Under the pieces are notes generated by a model. That model worked only from the letters and a program-made list of their open reading frames with translations, was not told where the DNA came from and did no database searches. Of a DNA stretch of 64,000 nucleotides, positions 9,579 through 18,074 are shown in pieces. The stretch's first letter is position 1; each line of letters opens with the position of its first letter. The stretch spans positions 3,844,001-3,908,000 of the forward strand of contig NZ_CP067412.1 of assembly GCF_023375815.1 (NCBI RefSeq), read 5' to 3'. The position numbers and the translations under genes were made by a program. The stretch comes from Pseudomonas sp. HS6 (GTDB lineage: Bacteria > Pseudomonadota > Gammaproteobacteria > Pseudomonadales > Pseudomonadaceae).

Positions 9579-10387
9579 GCCTGACTTCAAAAGCCTTCGG
9601 CACTCTGATCCTCGTGGGTTGCGCCAGCCTTTATGGCTGCGCCGGCCAACACAGCGAAACCGCCTTGCAGGAGGCCAGTGCTGACTTCCAGAAGGTCAAG
9701 GAAGATTCCAATGTGCTGCGTATCGCGCCGAAAGACGTGATCCGTGCCGGTGAATCCCTGGCCCGCGCCGATCGTCTCTCCACTTATTGGGGGAGTGGCT
9801 CGGACGTGGCGCATTACTCCTATCTGAGCCAGCGTTACAGCCAGATCGCCCGCGAGCACACCAACCTGGTGCTCAACGAAGAGCGCGCGGCGAAGCTGGA
9901 GCTTGAGCGCCAACGCCTGCAACTGGCGCTGCGCGAATCCAAACTGTTGAGCGTGCAGCAGCAGGGCAAATGGCTGGAAGAACAGATTGTCGCACTGGCC
10001 ACCACCCAGACCGATCGCGGTCTGGTGATGACCCTCGGTGATGTGCTGTTCGACACCGGCGAAGCGGAGCTGAAAAACTCGGCGAATCGCGTGGTCCTGA
10101 AGATCGTGCAGTTCCTGCAACTCAACCCGAAACGCGTGGTGCGTATCGAGGGATATACCGACAGCACCGGCGGCAAGCAGGAAAACCTCAAGCTGTCCCG
10201 CGACCGCGCACAGTCGGTTGCCGATGTGCTGACGGACCTGGGCATCGACGAAAAACGTATTCAGGTCGAAGGCTACGGCGACGAATACCCGGTGGACGCC
10301 AACGCTTCCGAGCGTGGACGCGCGCAGAACCGCCGTGTGGAAATCGTGTTCTCCGACGAAAAAGGCCAGCTCGGCGCCGCCCGCTGA
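9575..10387 (+). CDS. OmpA family lipoprotein with DUF4398-like N-terminus
   Basis: A 270-residue envelope protein. The N-terminal signal contains two possible lipobox cysteines (LVGC at 16 and LYGC at 22). A helical DUF4398-like segment with a long coiled coil (about residues 85-140) follows. The C-terminal OmpA peptidoglycan-binding domain (about 150-262) has the motifs VRIEGYTDSTG, NLKLSRDRAQSV and AQNRRVEIVF, including the conserved Asp and Arg that hold meso-diaminopimelate. It likely anchors the outer membrane to peptidoglycan. It is the third gene of the cluster after the binding protein and the DUF4398 lipoprotein, and it ends at a terminator. Confidence 0.9.
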   Translation: MSLTSKAFGTLILVGCASLYGCAGQHSETALQEASADFQKVKEDSNVLRIAPKDVIRAGESLARADRLSTYWGSGSDVAHYSYLSQRYSQIAREHTNLVLNEERAAKLELERQRLQLALRESKLLSVQQQGKWLEEQIVALATTQTDRGLVMTLGDVLFDTGEAELKNSANRVVLKIVQFLQLNPKRVVRIEGYTDSTGGKQENLKLSRDRAQSVADVLTDLGIDEKRIQVEGYGDEYPVDANASERGRAQNRRVEIVFSDEKGQLGAAR

Positions 10388-10402
10388 GGGTGGCGTTACT
10401 GG

Positions 10403-10437
10403 AAAGCCCGGCCTGTCATGCAGCGCCGGGCTTTTTT
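10403..10437 (+). terminator. Rho-independent terminator after the OmpA-like gene
   Basis: A stem AAAGCCCGGC / GCCGGGCTTT with a loop of about 10 bases, followed by a run of T residues, 15 bases past the stop codon. Confidence 0.88.
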
Positions 10438-10508
10438 ACGTCTGTCGATTACCTCACAAAGCAGTACAGATTTATCCGACACTGCACTGTATGGTTGACT
10501 AATATGGC

Positions 10509-10538
10509 AACTGTCCCAGTACACTTCAGAACTGTTCC
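10509..10538 (+). promoter_or_regulatory. Direct repeat AACTGTyCC, likely MocR operator
   Basis: AACTGTCCC at 10509 and AACTGTTCC at 10530 are direct repeats 21 bases apart, i.e. two helical turns. They lie 50-80 bases upstream of the MocR-type regulator. MocR/GabR/PdxR regulators commonly bind spaced direct repeats, so autoregulation is a reasonable inference. A weaker copy (CACTGT) lies at 10485. Confidence 0.4.
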
Positions 10539-10587
10539 GGTATTGTTCACACAAAAATAAAACGCCCGTGATATCGAGTGCTGCGTC

Positions 10588-12027
10588 ATGACCAATCTCT
10601 TGCTCTACCAACGTATTGCTCAACAACTGGCCGAAGACATCCGCCGCGGCGTCTATCAGCCGGGCGAGCGCGTGCCCTCGGTGCGTAAGATGAGTTCGCA
10701 GCTCAACGTCAGCCATGCCACGGTGTTGCAGGCTTACGCCAACCTCGAGGATCAGGGGCTGATCCGTGCTCGGCCGCAGTCCGGTTACTACGTGCACCAG
10801 ACTCCGGCCCTGACCGCACCGACCCCGGACATTGCCCGGGTCGAACGACCTGGCCTGGTCACCCGCGCCAGCATCATTCAGCAAGTGTTGGTCGAGTCGC
10901 GCCGCGAAGGCGTGTTTCCGCTGGGCGCCGCCGTGCCGAGCGTCGACTATTTACCGGTGCGCGCACTGCATCAGCAATTGGCCAAGGTCACCCGATTCCA
11001 TAGCCCGCGAGCCTTCAGCTACATGTTCAGCCCCGGTTTCGAACCGTTGCGCCGACAAGTGGCGATCCGCATGCGCGACGCCGGTGTGGTGGTCGATCCT
11101 TCGGAAGTGGTGATCACTCACGGTTGTGTCGATGCGCTGCAAATGTCGTTACGGGTGCTGACGCGTCCGGGCGATCTGATCGCCGCCGAATCACCGACTT
11201 ATTACGGATTGCTGCAACTGGCTGACCTGCTCGGCCTGAAAGTCATCGAAATCCCCAGCGACCCGGCCACCGGCATGAGCCTGGAAGCCCTGCAACTGGC
11301 GGCCAATCAATGGTCGATCAAAGCGCTGGTGCTGACGACCCGGCTGAGTAACCCGCTGGGTGGCACCATGCCCGAAGAGCGGCAAAAACAATTGCTGCGC
11401 CTGGCCTCGGACTTCGATATCCAGATCGTCGAAGACGACATTTATGGCGAATTGATGTTTGAGCAAGGGCGCACCAAGGCGCTCAAGGCTTACGACCGAC
11501 TGGATCGGGTTATCTACTGTTCGAGCTTCTCCAAGACCCTGTCGCCGGGTGTGCGCGTGGGCTGGATGATTGCCGGCAAGTATCAGCAGGAAATCCAGCG
11601 TCTGCAGACGTTCACCACGCATTCAGCTTGCAGCGTCACGCAAATGGCGATCGCCGCTTATCTGGAAAATGGCGGTTATGACCGGCATTTACGGTACATC
11701 CGCCAGGAATACCGAAAAAACCTCAGCGCATTCCAGCTGGCGGTGCAGCAGTACTTCCCTGAAGGCACGCAAATGACTCGACCCACGGGCGGTTTCATCC
11801 TGTGGGTGAGCCTGCCGGGGCGGGTCAACACGCAGGAGTTGCATGTCCGCGCATTACAGCAGGGCATCAGCATCGCACCGGGGCTGATCTTCAGTAATAC
11901 CGAGCAGTTCAATCACTGTATCCGGCTGAATTGCGGGACTCCGTGGAATCGTGAAGCGGAACGGGCGTTGATGACCCTCGGTCTGCTGGCGACTCAACTG
12001 TGTCAGGAAACGGCCGGCGGTTTCTGA
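10588..12027 (+). CDS. MocR-type GntR regulator with aminotransferase domain
   Basis: A 479-residue fusion. The N-terminal GntR winged helix (about residues 1-75) reads YQPGERVPSVRKMSSQLNVS. The C-terminal two-thirds is a fold-type I aminotransferase domain with the PLP-binding lysine at about residue 316 in SSFSKTLSPG. Such proteins sense PLP or an amino compound and usually regulate a nearby or distant amine-metabolism gene. No divergent target gene is adjacent here: the upstream neighbour reads the same way and ends at a terminator. Its own control region carries spaced direct repeats. Target and ligand are unknown. Confidence 0.92.
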   Translation: MTNLLLYQRIAQQLAEDIRRGVYQPGERVPSVRKMSSQLNVSHATVLQAYANLEDQGLIRARPQSGYYVHQTPALTAPTPDIARVERPGLVTRASIIQQVLVESRREGVFPLGAAVPSVDYLPVRALHQQLAKVTRFHSPRAFSYMFSPGFEPLRRQVAIRMRDAGVVVDPSEVVITHGCVDALQMSLRVLTRPGDLIAAESPTYYGLLQLADLLGLKVIEIPSDPATGMSLEALQLAANQWSIKALVLTTRLSNPLGGTMPEERQKQLLRLASDFDIQIVEDDIYGELMFEQGRTKALKAYDRLDRVIYCSSFSKTLSPGVRVGWMIAGKYQQEIQRLQTFTTHSACSVTQMAIAAYLENGGYDRHLRYIRQEYRKNLSAFQLAVQQYFPEGTQMTRPTGGFILWVSLPGRVNTQELHVRALQQGISIAPGLIFSNTEQFNHCIRLNCGTPWNREAERALMTLGLLATQLCQETAGGF

Positions 12028-12105
12028 ACGGTCAGCGCGGCGCGCTTGTCATGTGGCGTTCAACAGGCGAGCATATGGCCCTCTGCCGTTAGCGTTGTGG
12101 GTTCC

Positions 12106-12585
12106 ATGAAAGCGATTTTTCCTGCTGCCTGGGTTTTGCTTTGTCTATTGATGATCGGTCACGCGCCAGCTGTCATGGCCACTGCCGTTTCGGAAAAACC
12201 GACAGCAGCGTCTACGGCGAAAAAACCGGTTGCCGGCAAGAAAGCCGTTCCTGCGAAAGACAAGCAGCAGAAGAAAGCCGCCCCTGCAAAGAAACGCGCA
12301 CCGATTGCTTCCAAGTCGAAGCCTGCCAGTGAAGTGGTGAAAACCCAACTGCCGACTCCCAAACTCGACTTGAGCCTGCCCAAGGACATGGTTCAGCAGT
12401 TGAAGCCGGTGGGTACGGTGCCATTGCCTAAGCGCGAAGCGGTCCTGCCGCAGATGTTTGGCGAGAAGAACAGCGGATTTCAACTTAACGGCCGTCTGCT
12501 GAGCAACGAAATGCAATTGCAACTACGCAACGAAGAGCGTCGTGATGTGGAAGGCGCGGCGCTGGATTTCGAATTCAAGCAGTAA
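12106..12585 (+). CDS. Secreted Lys/Ala-rich hypothetical protein
   Basis: A 159-residue protein with a signal peptide (MKAIFPAAWVLLCLLMIG, cleavage near VMATA). A low-complexity Lys/Ala/Pro-rich linker (about residues 30-75) resembles TolA- or histone-like tails. A short conserved-looking C-terminal part contains LPKREAVLPQMFGEKNSGFQ. The ATG at 12106 was preferred over a TTG at 12046 because it begins the signal peptide. The domain is not recognised. It is probably periplasmic and may interact with a polyanion or peptidoglycan, which is a guess from charge alone. Confidence 0.65.
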   Translation: MKAIFPAAWVLLCLLMIGHAPAVMATAVSEKPTAASTAKKPVAGKKAVPAKDKQQKKAAPAKKRAPIASKSKPASEVVKTQLPTPKLDLSLPKDMVQQLKPVGTVPLPKREAVLPQMFGEKNSGFQLNGRLLSNEMQLQLRNEERRDVEGAALDFEFKQ

Positions 12586-12751
12586 ATTCATTCGATCCGT
12601 GACCCGCAGACCAGACGCTTTGTCGGAGACTGGTCAGTCACTTTCGTTTCTGCGTAAAAACCCCGGTTCAGGGAATTTAAAACAGCCGTTTTAGCGGTTA
12701 CCCTGTTCCGCGTCCCTTTAACACATTGCCCGTCCCGAGGAACTCGTCGTC

Positions 12752-13006
12752 ATGAACTGCCGTGAAGGTTGTGGCGCCTGTTGCATTGCCCCTTCCATCA
12801 GCTCGCCGATTCCGGGCATGCCCGATGGCAAACCTGCCGGCGAACGTTGCGTTCAGCTCTCGGTCGAAAACCTGTGCAGCATTTTCGGCCAACCGGAACG
12901 TCCAGCGGTCTGTTCAGGGTTCAAGGCCGATGTCGAAGTCTGCGGAAGCAGCCAGGAAGACGCGATCAGACTGCTCGGCTGGTGGGAGCAGATGACGGCG
13001 GCGTGA
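12752..13006 (+). CDS. YkgJ family cysteine-cluster protein
   Basis: An 84-residue protein with the CxxxCGACC pattern near the N-terminus (CREGCGACCIAPS), followed by ERCVQL, LCSIF and AVCSGF. This is the zinc- or iron-binding cysteine cluster of the YkgJ/UPF0153 family. Length is normal for short members. It is preceded by GAGGAACTCGTCGTC, a plausible ribosome site. The function of the family is not established. It is followed by the START-domain gene 41 bases downstream, so co-transcription is possible. Confidence 0.85.
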   Translation: MNCREGCGACCIAPSISSPIPGMPDGKPAGERCVQLSVENLCSIFGQPERPAVCSGFKADVEVCGSSQEDAIRLLGWWEQMTAA

Positions 13007-13047
13007 TGTGTCAAACGTACGGAACTTCAACAATAAGGAATAAGACT

Positions 13048-13653
13048 ATGGGTTCGCTGCATCGTATCGTTGTGTTGTGTGGTTTGACTGCCGTGCTGGC
13101 CACTTCGGCTGCCCAGGCCGAAGACTGGAAAGTGGCCAAGAATGAAGACGGCATCAAGGTCTCCCTTAGCGAAGTGCCAGGTTCGGACTACAAGTCTTAT
13201 CAGGGCGTGACTCTGATGAAGACCACCGTCGCCAAATTGCGCGCATTGCAGGAAGACGTCTCCGGTGCCTGTGCCTGGATTCACGAGTGCAAGACCCAGA
13301 AACTGCTCAAGCACGAAGGCGACCAGAGCTGGACCTACACTCAGTTCAACACGCCATGGCCGGTGACCCCGCGCGATTCGATCCTGCATGTCACCACCGT
13401 TGAAGGCGCCGATGGCAGCCTGACCCGCAACCTGGAAGGTCTGCCGAAATACCTGCCGGAAGAAAAAGGCTTTGTGCGGGTCGCTCAGGTCAAAGGCTTC
13501 TGGAAGTTCGTGCCAAAAGGCGATCAGGTCGAAGTGACCTATCAGGTCCACACCGAGCCAGGTGGCAGCGTGCCGTCGATGATCGCCAACAAGTTCGTGG
13601 TCGACGCACCGTTCAACACCCTGAAAGCCTTGAAAGAACGCGCCGAGAAGTAA
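13048..13653 (+). CDS. START-domain lipid-binding-like periplasmic protein
   Basis: A 201-residue protein with a signal peptide (about 1-23, cleavage after AAQAE). The remainder is a START-type helix-grip domain (about residues 25-195), with DWKVAKNEDGIKVSLSE, WTYTQFNTPWPVTPRDS and VPSMIANKFVVDAPFNTL as typical landmarks. START domains bind lipids or sterol-like hydrophobic ligands; in Pseudomonas these secreted forms have no proven ligand. The start is fixed by AAGGAATAAGACT just upstream and by the signal peptide. An in-frame upstream extension into the YkgJ gene was rejected. A terminator follows. Confidence 0.88.
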   Translation: MGSLHRIVVLCGLTAVLATSAAQAEDWKVAKNEDGIKVSLSEVPGSDYKSYQGVTLMKTTVAKLRALQEDVSGACAWIHECKTQKLLKHEGDQSWTYTQFNTPWPVTPRDSILHVTTVEGADGSLTRNLEGLPKYLPEEKGFVRVAQVKGFWKFVPKGDQVEVTYQVHTEPGGSVPSMIANKFVVDAPFNTLKALKERAEK

Positions 13654-13673
13654 ACATCGCGTTTTTTGGCAAG

Positions 13674-13700
13674 CGCCCCGAAGAACTCGGGGCGTTTTGT
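13674..13700 (+). terminator. Rho-independent terminator after the START-domain gene
   Basis: A perfect CGCCCCG / CGGGGCG stem with a seven-base loop and a T-rich tail, 20 bases past the stop codon. The rest of the 314-bp gap up to 13967 shows no gene and should hold the promoter of the sulfatase. Confidence 0.88.
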
Positions 13701-13967
13701 TTTGTAGGTTTATTGTGTTTCCGGATATGCGTTGAACGAAATTTTCACAAAGTCTTCAAGACAATTCGCCCGCGCTGTTTGCAGCTGTCCGGGTATACCG
13801 TGCCTTTAATGAAAGAGTCCGGCAGCGGGGCAGTAATCAATGGCAATGCCGCCAGTGATCGTGCAACATTTGCGCACCGCGCAAGCCCCGGGGCCTGGAA
13901 TGGCCAACAGAGGGCAGGGCGCAGCTGTATTTTTGCAACTTCAACTTCCAATGGGTCCTAAAACGAC

Positions 13968-16061
13968 ATGGCAAACCCGGACGCCCTGAATCAGCAGCGA
14001 TCTTCCAGTCGCCTGCTGCAACCGACCGTCAAATCGCATCTGGCCTACACGCTGCTGTGCGCGCTGGTCATGATGGTGATGTTTTCCGTGCTGCGCCTCG
14101 CGCTGCTGGTCTACAACCGCGAGATGATCCTCGACACCCCGGCTTCGACGTTCCTCGAAGCCTTCGCCAACGGCCTGCGTTTCGACCTGCGCCTGGTAGT
14201 TTATATCTGTGTTCCATTGGTGCTGGCGCTGTTCAGTGCCCGTGCCATGGCCGCGCGCGGCTTCTTCCGTCTGTGGCTGACCATCGCTTCGAGCATCGCG
14301 CTGTTCCTCGGCCTGATGGAGATGGACTTCTACCGTGAGTTTCACCAGCGCCTCAACGGCCTGGTGTTCCAGTACGTGAAGGAAGACCCGAAAACCGTGA
14401 TGAGCATGCTCTGGTACGGTTTCCCGGTAGTGCGCTACCTGCTGGCGTGGGCCGTGGGCACGCTGATCCTGACCCTGGCGTTCAAGGGCGCCGACCGTCT
14501 GACCCGTCCGCGCGGCCCGTTCAGCGGCGGCAACGTCGGCACCCGTCAGGTGGCGCCGTGGTATGCGCGTCTGGCGGTGTTCGTGGTCTGCCTGTTGATC
14601 TGTGTGGTTGCCGTGCGTGGCACCCTGCGTCAAGGCCCGCCACTGCGCTGGGGTGACGTGTACACCACCGAATCGAACTTCGCCAACCAGCTCGGCCTCA
14701 ATGGCACCCTGTCGCTGATCGCGGCAGCCAAGGACCGCATGGGCGAAGACCGCAACAACATCTGGAAAGCCACGCTGCCGCAGGATCAGGCGCAGAAAGT
14801 CGTGCGTGAGATGCTGGTCATGCCGGACGACAAACTGGTCGATGCCGACATTGCCGCCGTGCGTCGTGACTACACGCCGCCGGCCGACAAGACCCTGCCG
14901 ATCAAGAACGTTGTCGTGATCCTCATGGAAAGCATGGCCGGTCACTCGGTGGGCGCTCTGGGCGCGCCGGGCAACATCACGCCATACCTCGACAAACTGT
15001 CGAAGGAAGGCCTGCTGTTCGACCGCTTCTTCTCCAACGGCACCCACACTCACCAGGGTATGTTCGCCACCATGGCCTGCTTCCCGAACCTGCCGGGTTT
15101 CGAATACCTGATGCAGACCCCGGAAGGCAGCCACAAACTGTCCGGCCTGCCGCAGCTGCTCAGCGCGCGCAAGTATGACGACGTCTACGTCTACAACGGC
15201 GACTTCGCCTGGGACAACCAGTCCGGTTTCTTCAGCAACCAGGGCATGACCAACTTCGTTGGCCGCAACGACTTCGTCAACCCGGTGTTCTCCGATCCGA
15301 CCTGGGGCGTGTCCGACCAGGACATGTTCGACCGTGGTCTGGTAGAGCTCAAGGCGCGGGAAAACGGCAAGCCGTTCTACGCGCTGTTGCAAACCCTGTC
15401 CAACCACACGCCATACGCCTTGCCGACGCCATTGCCGGTCGAGCGCGTGACGGATCGTGGCACGCTCAACGAGCATTTGACCGCCATGCGTTACGCGGAC
15501 TGGGCACTGGGCCAGTTCTTCGAGAAGGCCCGCAAGGAGCCTTACTTCAAGGAAACCCTGTTCGTCATCGTCGGCGACCACGGTTTCGGCAACGAGCGTC
15601 AGATCACCGAAATGGACCTGGGCCGCTTCAACGTGCCGATGCTGATGATCGCACCGGGCATCCAGGAAAAATTTGGTACTCGTGACCACACCGTGGGTAC
15701 GCAGATCGACATCGTGCCGACCATCATGGGTCGTCTGGGTGGCGAAGTGCGTCATCAGTGCTGGGGCCGTGACCTGCTCAACCTGCCGGCAGGCGACACC
15801 GGTTTCGGTGTGATCAAGCCGTCGGGCAGCGAGCAGACCACCGCCATCGTGACCGCTGACCAGATCCTGGTGCTGCCGAAAGAGAAGGAAATGGCGCCGA
15901 AGATCTACCAGTACCAACTGGGTGCGAATCCTTCGGCTGAAATCATTCCGGACGCACCGCGTACCGCCGAGCTGAAACTCAAACTCGAAGCGTTCCTGCA
16001 AACGGCCACCAAGAGCCTGATCGACAACACCGCCGGTGTGATTAACGGCAAGCCGGACTGA
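13968..16061 (+). CDS. LtaS/OpgB-type membrane sulfatase family phosphotransferase
   Basis: A 697-residue inner-membrane protein with five predicted membrane helices (about residues 25-220) and a periplasmic alkaline-phosphatase-fold sulfatase domain (about 300-620). Active-site landmarks are VILMESMAGHSVGALG (metal ligand Glu), SNGTHTHQGMFATMACF (nucleophile Thr), SNHTPY and VGDHGFG (metal ligands). This is the lipoteichoic-acid-synthase-like family, which in Gram-negative bacteria includes OpgB, transferring phosphoglycerol to osmoregulated glucans. The exact acceptor here is uncertain. A bidirectional terminator follows. Confidence 0.92.
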   Translation: MANPDALNQQRSSSRLLQPTVKSHLAYTLLCALVMMVMFSVLRLALLVYNREMILDTPASTFLEAFANGLRFDLRLVVYICVPLVLALFSARAMAARGFFRLWLTIASSIALFLGLMEMDFYREFHQRLNGLVFQYVKEDPKTVMSMLWYGFPVVRYLLAWAVGTLILTLAFKGADRLTRPRGPFSGGNVGTRQVAPWYARLAVFVVCLLICVVAVRGTLRQGPPLRWGDVYTTESNFANQLGLNGTLSLIAAAKDRMGEDRNNIWKATLPQDQAQKVVREMLVMPDDKLVDADIAAVRRDYTPPADKTLPIKNVVVILMESMAGHSVGALGAPGNITPYLDKLSKEGLLFDRFFSNGTHTHQGMFATMACFPNLPGFEYLMQTPEGSHKLSGLPQLLSARKYDDVYVYNGDFAWDNQSGFFSNQGMTNFVGRNDFVNPVFSDPTWGVSDQDMFDRGLVELKARENGKPFYALLQTLSNHTPYALPTPLPVERVTDRGTLNEHLTAMRYADWALGQFFEKARKEPYFKETLFVIVGDHGFGNERQITEMDLGRFNVPMLMIAPGIQEKFGTRDHTVGTQIDIVPTIMGRLGGEVRHQCWGRDLLNLPAGDTGFGVIKPSGSEQTTAIVTADQILVLPKEKEMAPKIYQYQLGANPSAEIIPDAPRTAELKLKLEAFLQTATKSLIDNTAGVINGKPD

Positions 16062-16075
16062 TTATTCGGCGCAAT

Positions 16076-16108
16076 AAAAAGAGGCCCTTTTCAGGGCCTC
16101 TTTTTTTG
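16076..16108. terminator. Bidirectional terminator between sulfatase and DUF3309 genes
   Basis: The stem AAAAGAGGCCC / GGGCCTCTTTT with a short loop has an A tract on one side and a T tract on the other. It lies between convergent genes ending at 16061 (+) and 16121 (-), so it can serve both. Confidence 0.9.
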
Positions 16109-16120
16109 TCAGTCAAAAAG

Positions 16121-16273
16121 TCATATGCGGCCGAGTAACAGCAGCACCAACAGTACAACCAGCACCACACCGATAATGCCCGAAGGACCGTAACCCCAAC
16201 TTCTGGAGTGTGGGAAGACCGGCAGACCACCGATCAGCAACAGGATCAGGATAATGATAAGAATTGTGCCCAT
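16121..16273 (-). CDS. DUF3309 small membrane protein
   Basis: A 50-residue protein read on the minus strand. It begins MGTILIIILILLLIGGLPVF, has a central HSRSWGYGPSG turn and ends with a second hydrophobic stretch closing on LLLLGRI. Two membrane segments around a short polar turn identify the DUF3309 family of small Pseudomonas membrane proteins. These are often described as induced by stress, but the role is unknown. The AAGGAAATCGAC leader just before the ATG is a fitting ribosome site. The downstream hairpin at 16076-16108 ends its transcript. Confidence 0.85.
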   Translation of the reverse strand: MGTILIIILILLLIGGLPVFPHSRSWGYGPSGIIGVVLVVLLVLLLLGRI

Positions 16274-16535
16274 GTCGATTTCCTTGTTGATAGTGTCTGA
16301 GAAGTCTTGGTGTTCAAGGGCGACTGGAAGTTGAACTAAATCCAGACGGCTTACAAATTCCGACTGGTGTACGTGAAAGAAAATTCAATGTTTTTTTAAC
16401 GTATTTGGTTCACGGTCTTATTTCGTTTGATGCCACGGTTTGCTCCTGCCATTCAGCAATCTGATGGAGCGTGGGTCGCTCCGGATCCTTCGCTACACTC
16501 CGCGCATCTTCCCCGGAACAACAAGGCTGTTTGCT

Positions 16536-17351
16536 ATGCAAAATCGCATGATGATCACTGGCGCGGGCTCCGGCCTGGGTCGCGAAATCGCGCTGCGCTG
16601 GGCGCGTGAAGGCTGGCAACTGGCTTTGTCGGACGTCAGCGAGCCTGGCTTGCAAGAGACCCTGAAACTGGTTCGCGAGGCCGGCGGCGATGGCTTCATC
16701 CAGCGCTGCGACGTACGTGATTACAGCCAGCTCACCGCGTTCGCCCAAGCCTGTGAAGTGAAACTCGGCGGCATCGACATCATCGTCAACAACGCGGGCG
16801 TGGCCTCGGGTGGTTTCTTCAGTGAGCTGTCGCTGGAAGACTGGGACTGGCAGATCGCGATCAACCTGATGGGCGTGGTCAAGGGCTGCAAGGCGTTCCT
16901 GCCACTGCTGGAACAGAGCAAGGGCAAGATCATCAACATCGCCTCGATGGCGGCATTGATGCAAGGCCCGGCGATGAGCAACTACAACGTGGCCAAGGCC
17001 GGCGTGGTGGCGTTGTCCGAAAGCCTGCTGATCGAACTGGCCCAACAGGAAGTCGGTGTCCATGTGGTTTGCCCGTCGTTCTTCCAGACCAATCTGCTGG
17101 ACTCGTTCCGTGGCCCGACGCCGGCCATGAAAGCTCAGGTCGGCAAGTTGCTGGAAAGTTCGCCGATCACCGCCGCCGATATTGCCGATTATATCTACCA
17201 GCAGGTGGCGGCCGGCGAGTTCATGATCCTGCCCCATGAACAAGGACGCATGGCCTGGGCGATCAAGCAGAAAAACCCGCAGCTGCTGTACAACGAAATG
17301 ACTGCGATGGCCGAAAAGATGCGCGCCAAGGCCAAGCAGAACAACGGCTGA
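16536..17351 (+). CDS. SDR family oxidoreductase
   Basis: A 271-residue classical short-chain dehydrogenase. The cofactor motif TGAGSGLGRE is near the N-terminus, NNAGVASGG and the catalytic Ser in INIASMAAL follow, and YNVAKAG holds the active-site Tyr and Lys. Length is normal. The start at 16536 places the Rossmann motif about eight residues in; a possible upstream extension to 16440 has no SDR character. The substrate is unknown. The neighbours (YnfA and a CsrA homologue) give no functional clue. Confidence 0.9.
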   Translation: MQNRMMITGAGSGLGREIALRWAREGWQLALSDVSEPGLQETLKLVREAGGDGFIQRCDVRDYSQLTAFAQACEVKLGGIDIIVNNAGVASGGFFSELSLEDWDWQIAINLMGVVKGCKAFLPLLEQSKGKIINIASMAALMQGPAMSNYNVAKAGVVALSESLLIELAQQEVGVHVVCPSFFQTNLLDSFRGPTPAMKAQVGKLLESSPITAADIADYIYQQVAAGEFMILPHEQGRMAWAIKQKNPQLLYNEMTAMAEKMRAKAKQNNG

Positions 17352-17378
17352 ACTTGCACCGCTAAAGCCCCGTCGTTA

Positions 17379-17401
17379 GGGTGACCGCCATAGTCACCCT
17401 G
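17379..17401 (+). other. Hairpin between SDR and ynfA
   Basis: A near-perfect palindrome AGGGTGAC / GTCACCCT with a seven-base loop sits 28 bases after the SDR stop and 14 before ynfA. It lacks a T tract, so it may be an mRNA-stability hairpin, a weak terminator or an operator over the ynfA ribosome site. Confidence 0.5.
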
Positions 17402-17414
17402 ACGGGTCATCTGC

Positions 17415-17747
17415 ATGCTCAATTACTTGTGGTTTTTCCTCGCCGCGCTGTTCGAAATCGCCGGCTGTTTCGCATTCTGGATGTGGTTGCGCCAGGGCAA
17501 GAGCGCCTTGTGGGTGATCCCGGCGCTGCTCAGCCTGACCCTGTTTGCGCTGTTGTTGACGCGCGTTGAAGCGACCTACGCCGGTCGCGCCTACGCCGCT
17601 TACGGCGGCATCTACATCATTGCGTCGATTGGCTGGCTGGCAGTGGTCGAGCGCATCCGTCCGCTGGGTTCGGACTGGATCGGTGTCGCCTTGTGCGTGA
17701 TCGGTGCCAGCGTGATTCTGTTCGGGCCACGGTTTTCGGCGACCTGA
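17415..17747 (+). CDS. ynfA: YnfA/UPF0060 family small membrane protein
   Basis: A 110-residue protein with four membrane segments. The family signature is [20 protein letters not shown] near the N-terminus and [18 protein letters not shown] in the middle. YnfA belongs to the drug/metabolite transporter superfamily next to small multidrug resistance proteins, and efflux activity has been reported for enterobacterial homologues. Here the role is inferred only. No recognisable terminator follows; the intergenic stretch to csrA is 136 bp and includes the csrA leader hairpin. Confidence 0.92.
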   Translation: MLNYLWFFLAALFEIAGCFAFWMWLRQGKSALWVIPALLSLTLFALLLTRVEATYAGRAYAAYGGIYIIASIGWLAVVERIRPLGSDWIGVALCVIGASVILFGPRFSAT

Positions 17748-17849
17748 AGCACGGGTTTGAAGGAAACGTCTGAAGGCCGATGCGCCAGGGCGTGTAGGGT
17801 TTGACTGATTTGCCCGCAGCGCATTGTAGGGCGCTCGAAAGCCGCGCAT

Positions 17850-17873
17850 CTTCAAGGCTCGAAAACCTTGAAG
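17850..17873 (+). promoter_or_regulatory. Leader hairpin overlapping the csrA ribosome site
   Basis: A perfect 8-bp inverted repeat CTTCAAGG / CCTTGAAG with an eight-base loop (CTCGAAAA) ends inside the Shine-Dalgarno AAGGA (17871-17875), which lies eight bases before the csrA ATG. Folding would tie up most of the ribosome site. The GGA at the base of the stem also resembles a CsrA recognition core, so autorepression is possible. Confidence 0.55.
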
Positions 17874-17883
17874 GACAACCCTC

Positions 17884-18069
17884 ATGCTTGTACTCAGCCG
17901 TGTTGTCGGTGAACTGATTTCCATCGGCGACAACATCACTCTGCGCGTTCTGGCGGTCAACGGCTCCAGCGTGCGATTCGGCGTCGAGGCGCCAAAGCAG
18001 GTCAACGTGCACCGCGCCGAAGTCTACGAGCGGATCCAGCGCAAACAGGCCAACGGCAAGAGCCGTTGA
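17884..18069 (+). CDS. csrA: CsrA/RsmA family RNA-binding regulator (RsmI-like)
   Basis: A 61-residue translational regulator that would dimerise and bind GGA motifs in mRNA leaders. The core [19 protein letters not shown] and [13 protein letters not shown], with the RNA-contacting Arg in VHRAE, is intact. It departs from RsmA and RsmE at several positions ([19 protein letters not shown]). Its position near yheU and the NAGGN operon matches where P. putida carries its third paralogue, RsmI; that identification is from memory of synteny. Its leader hairpin suggests translational control. Confidence 0.92.
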   Translation: MLVLSRVVGELISIGDNITLRVLAVNGSSVRFGVEAPKQVNVHRAEVYERIQRKQANGKSR

Positions 18070-18074
18070 CCGTT

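Noticed and set aside
12046..12105. TTG start for the Lys/Ala-rich protein
   Set aside because: It would put 20 non-hydrophobic residues before the signal peptide; ATG 12106 is better.
13941..16001. 686-codon minus-strand frame opposite the sulfatase
   Set aside because: His/Gln/Arg-rich shadow without recognisable motifs.
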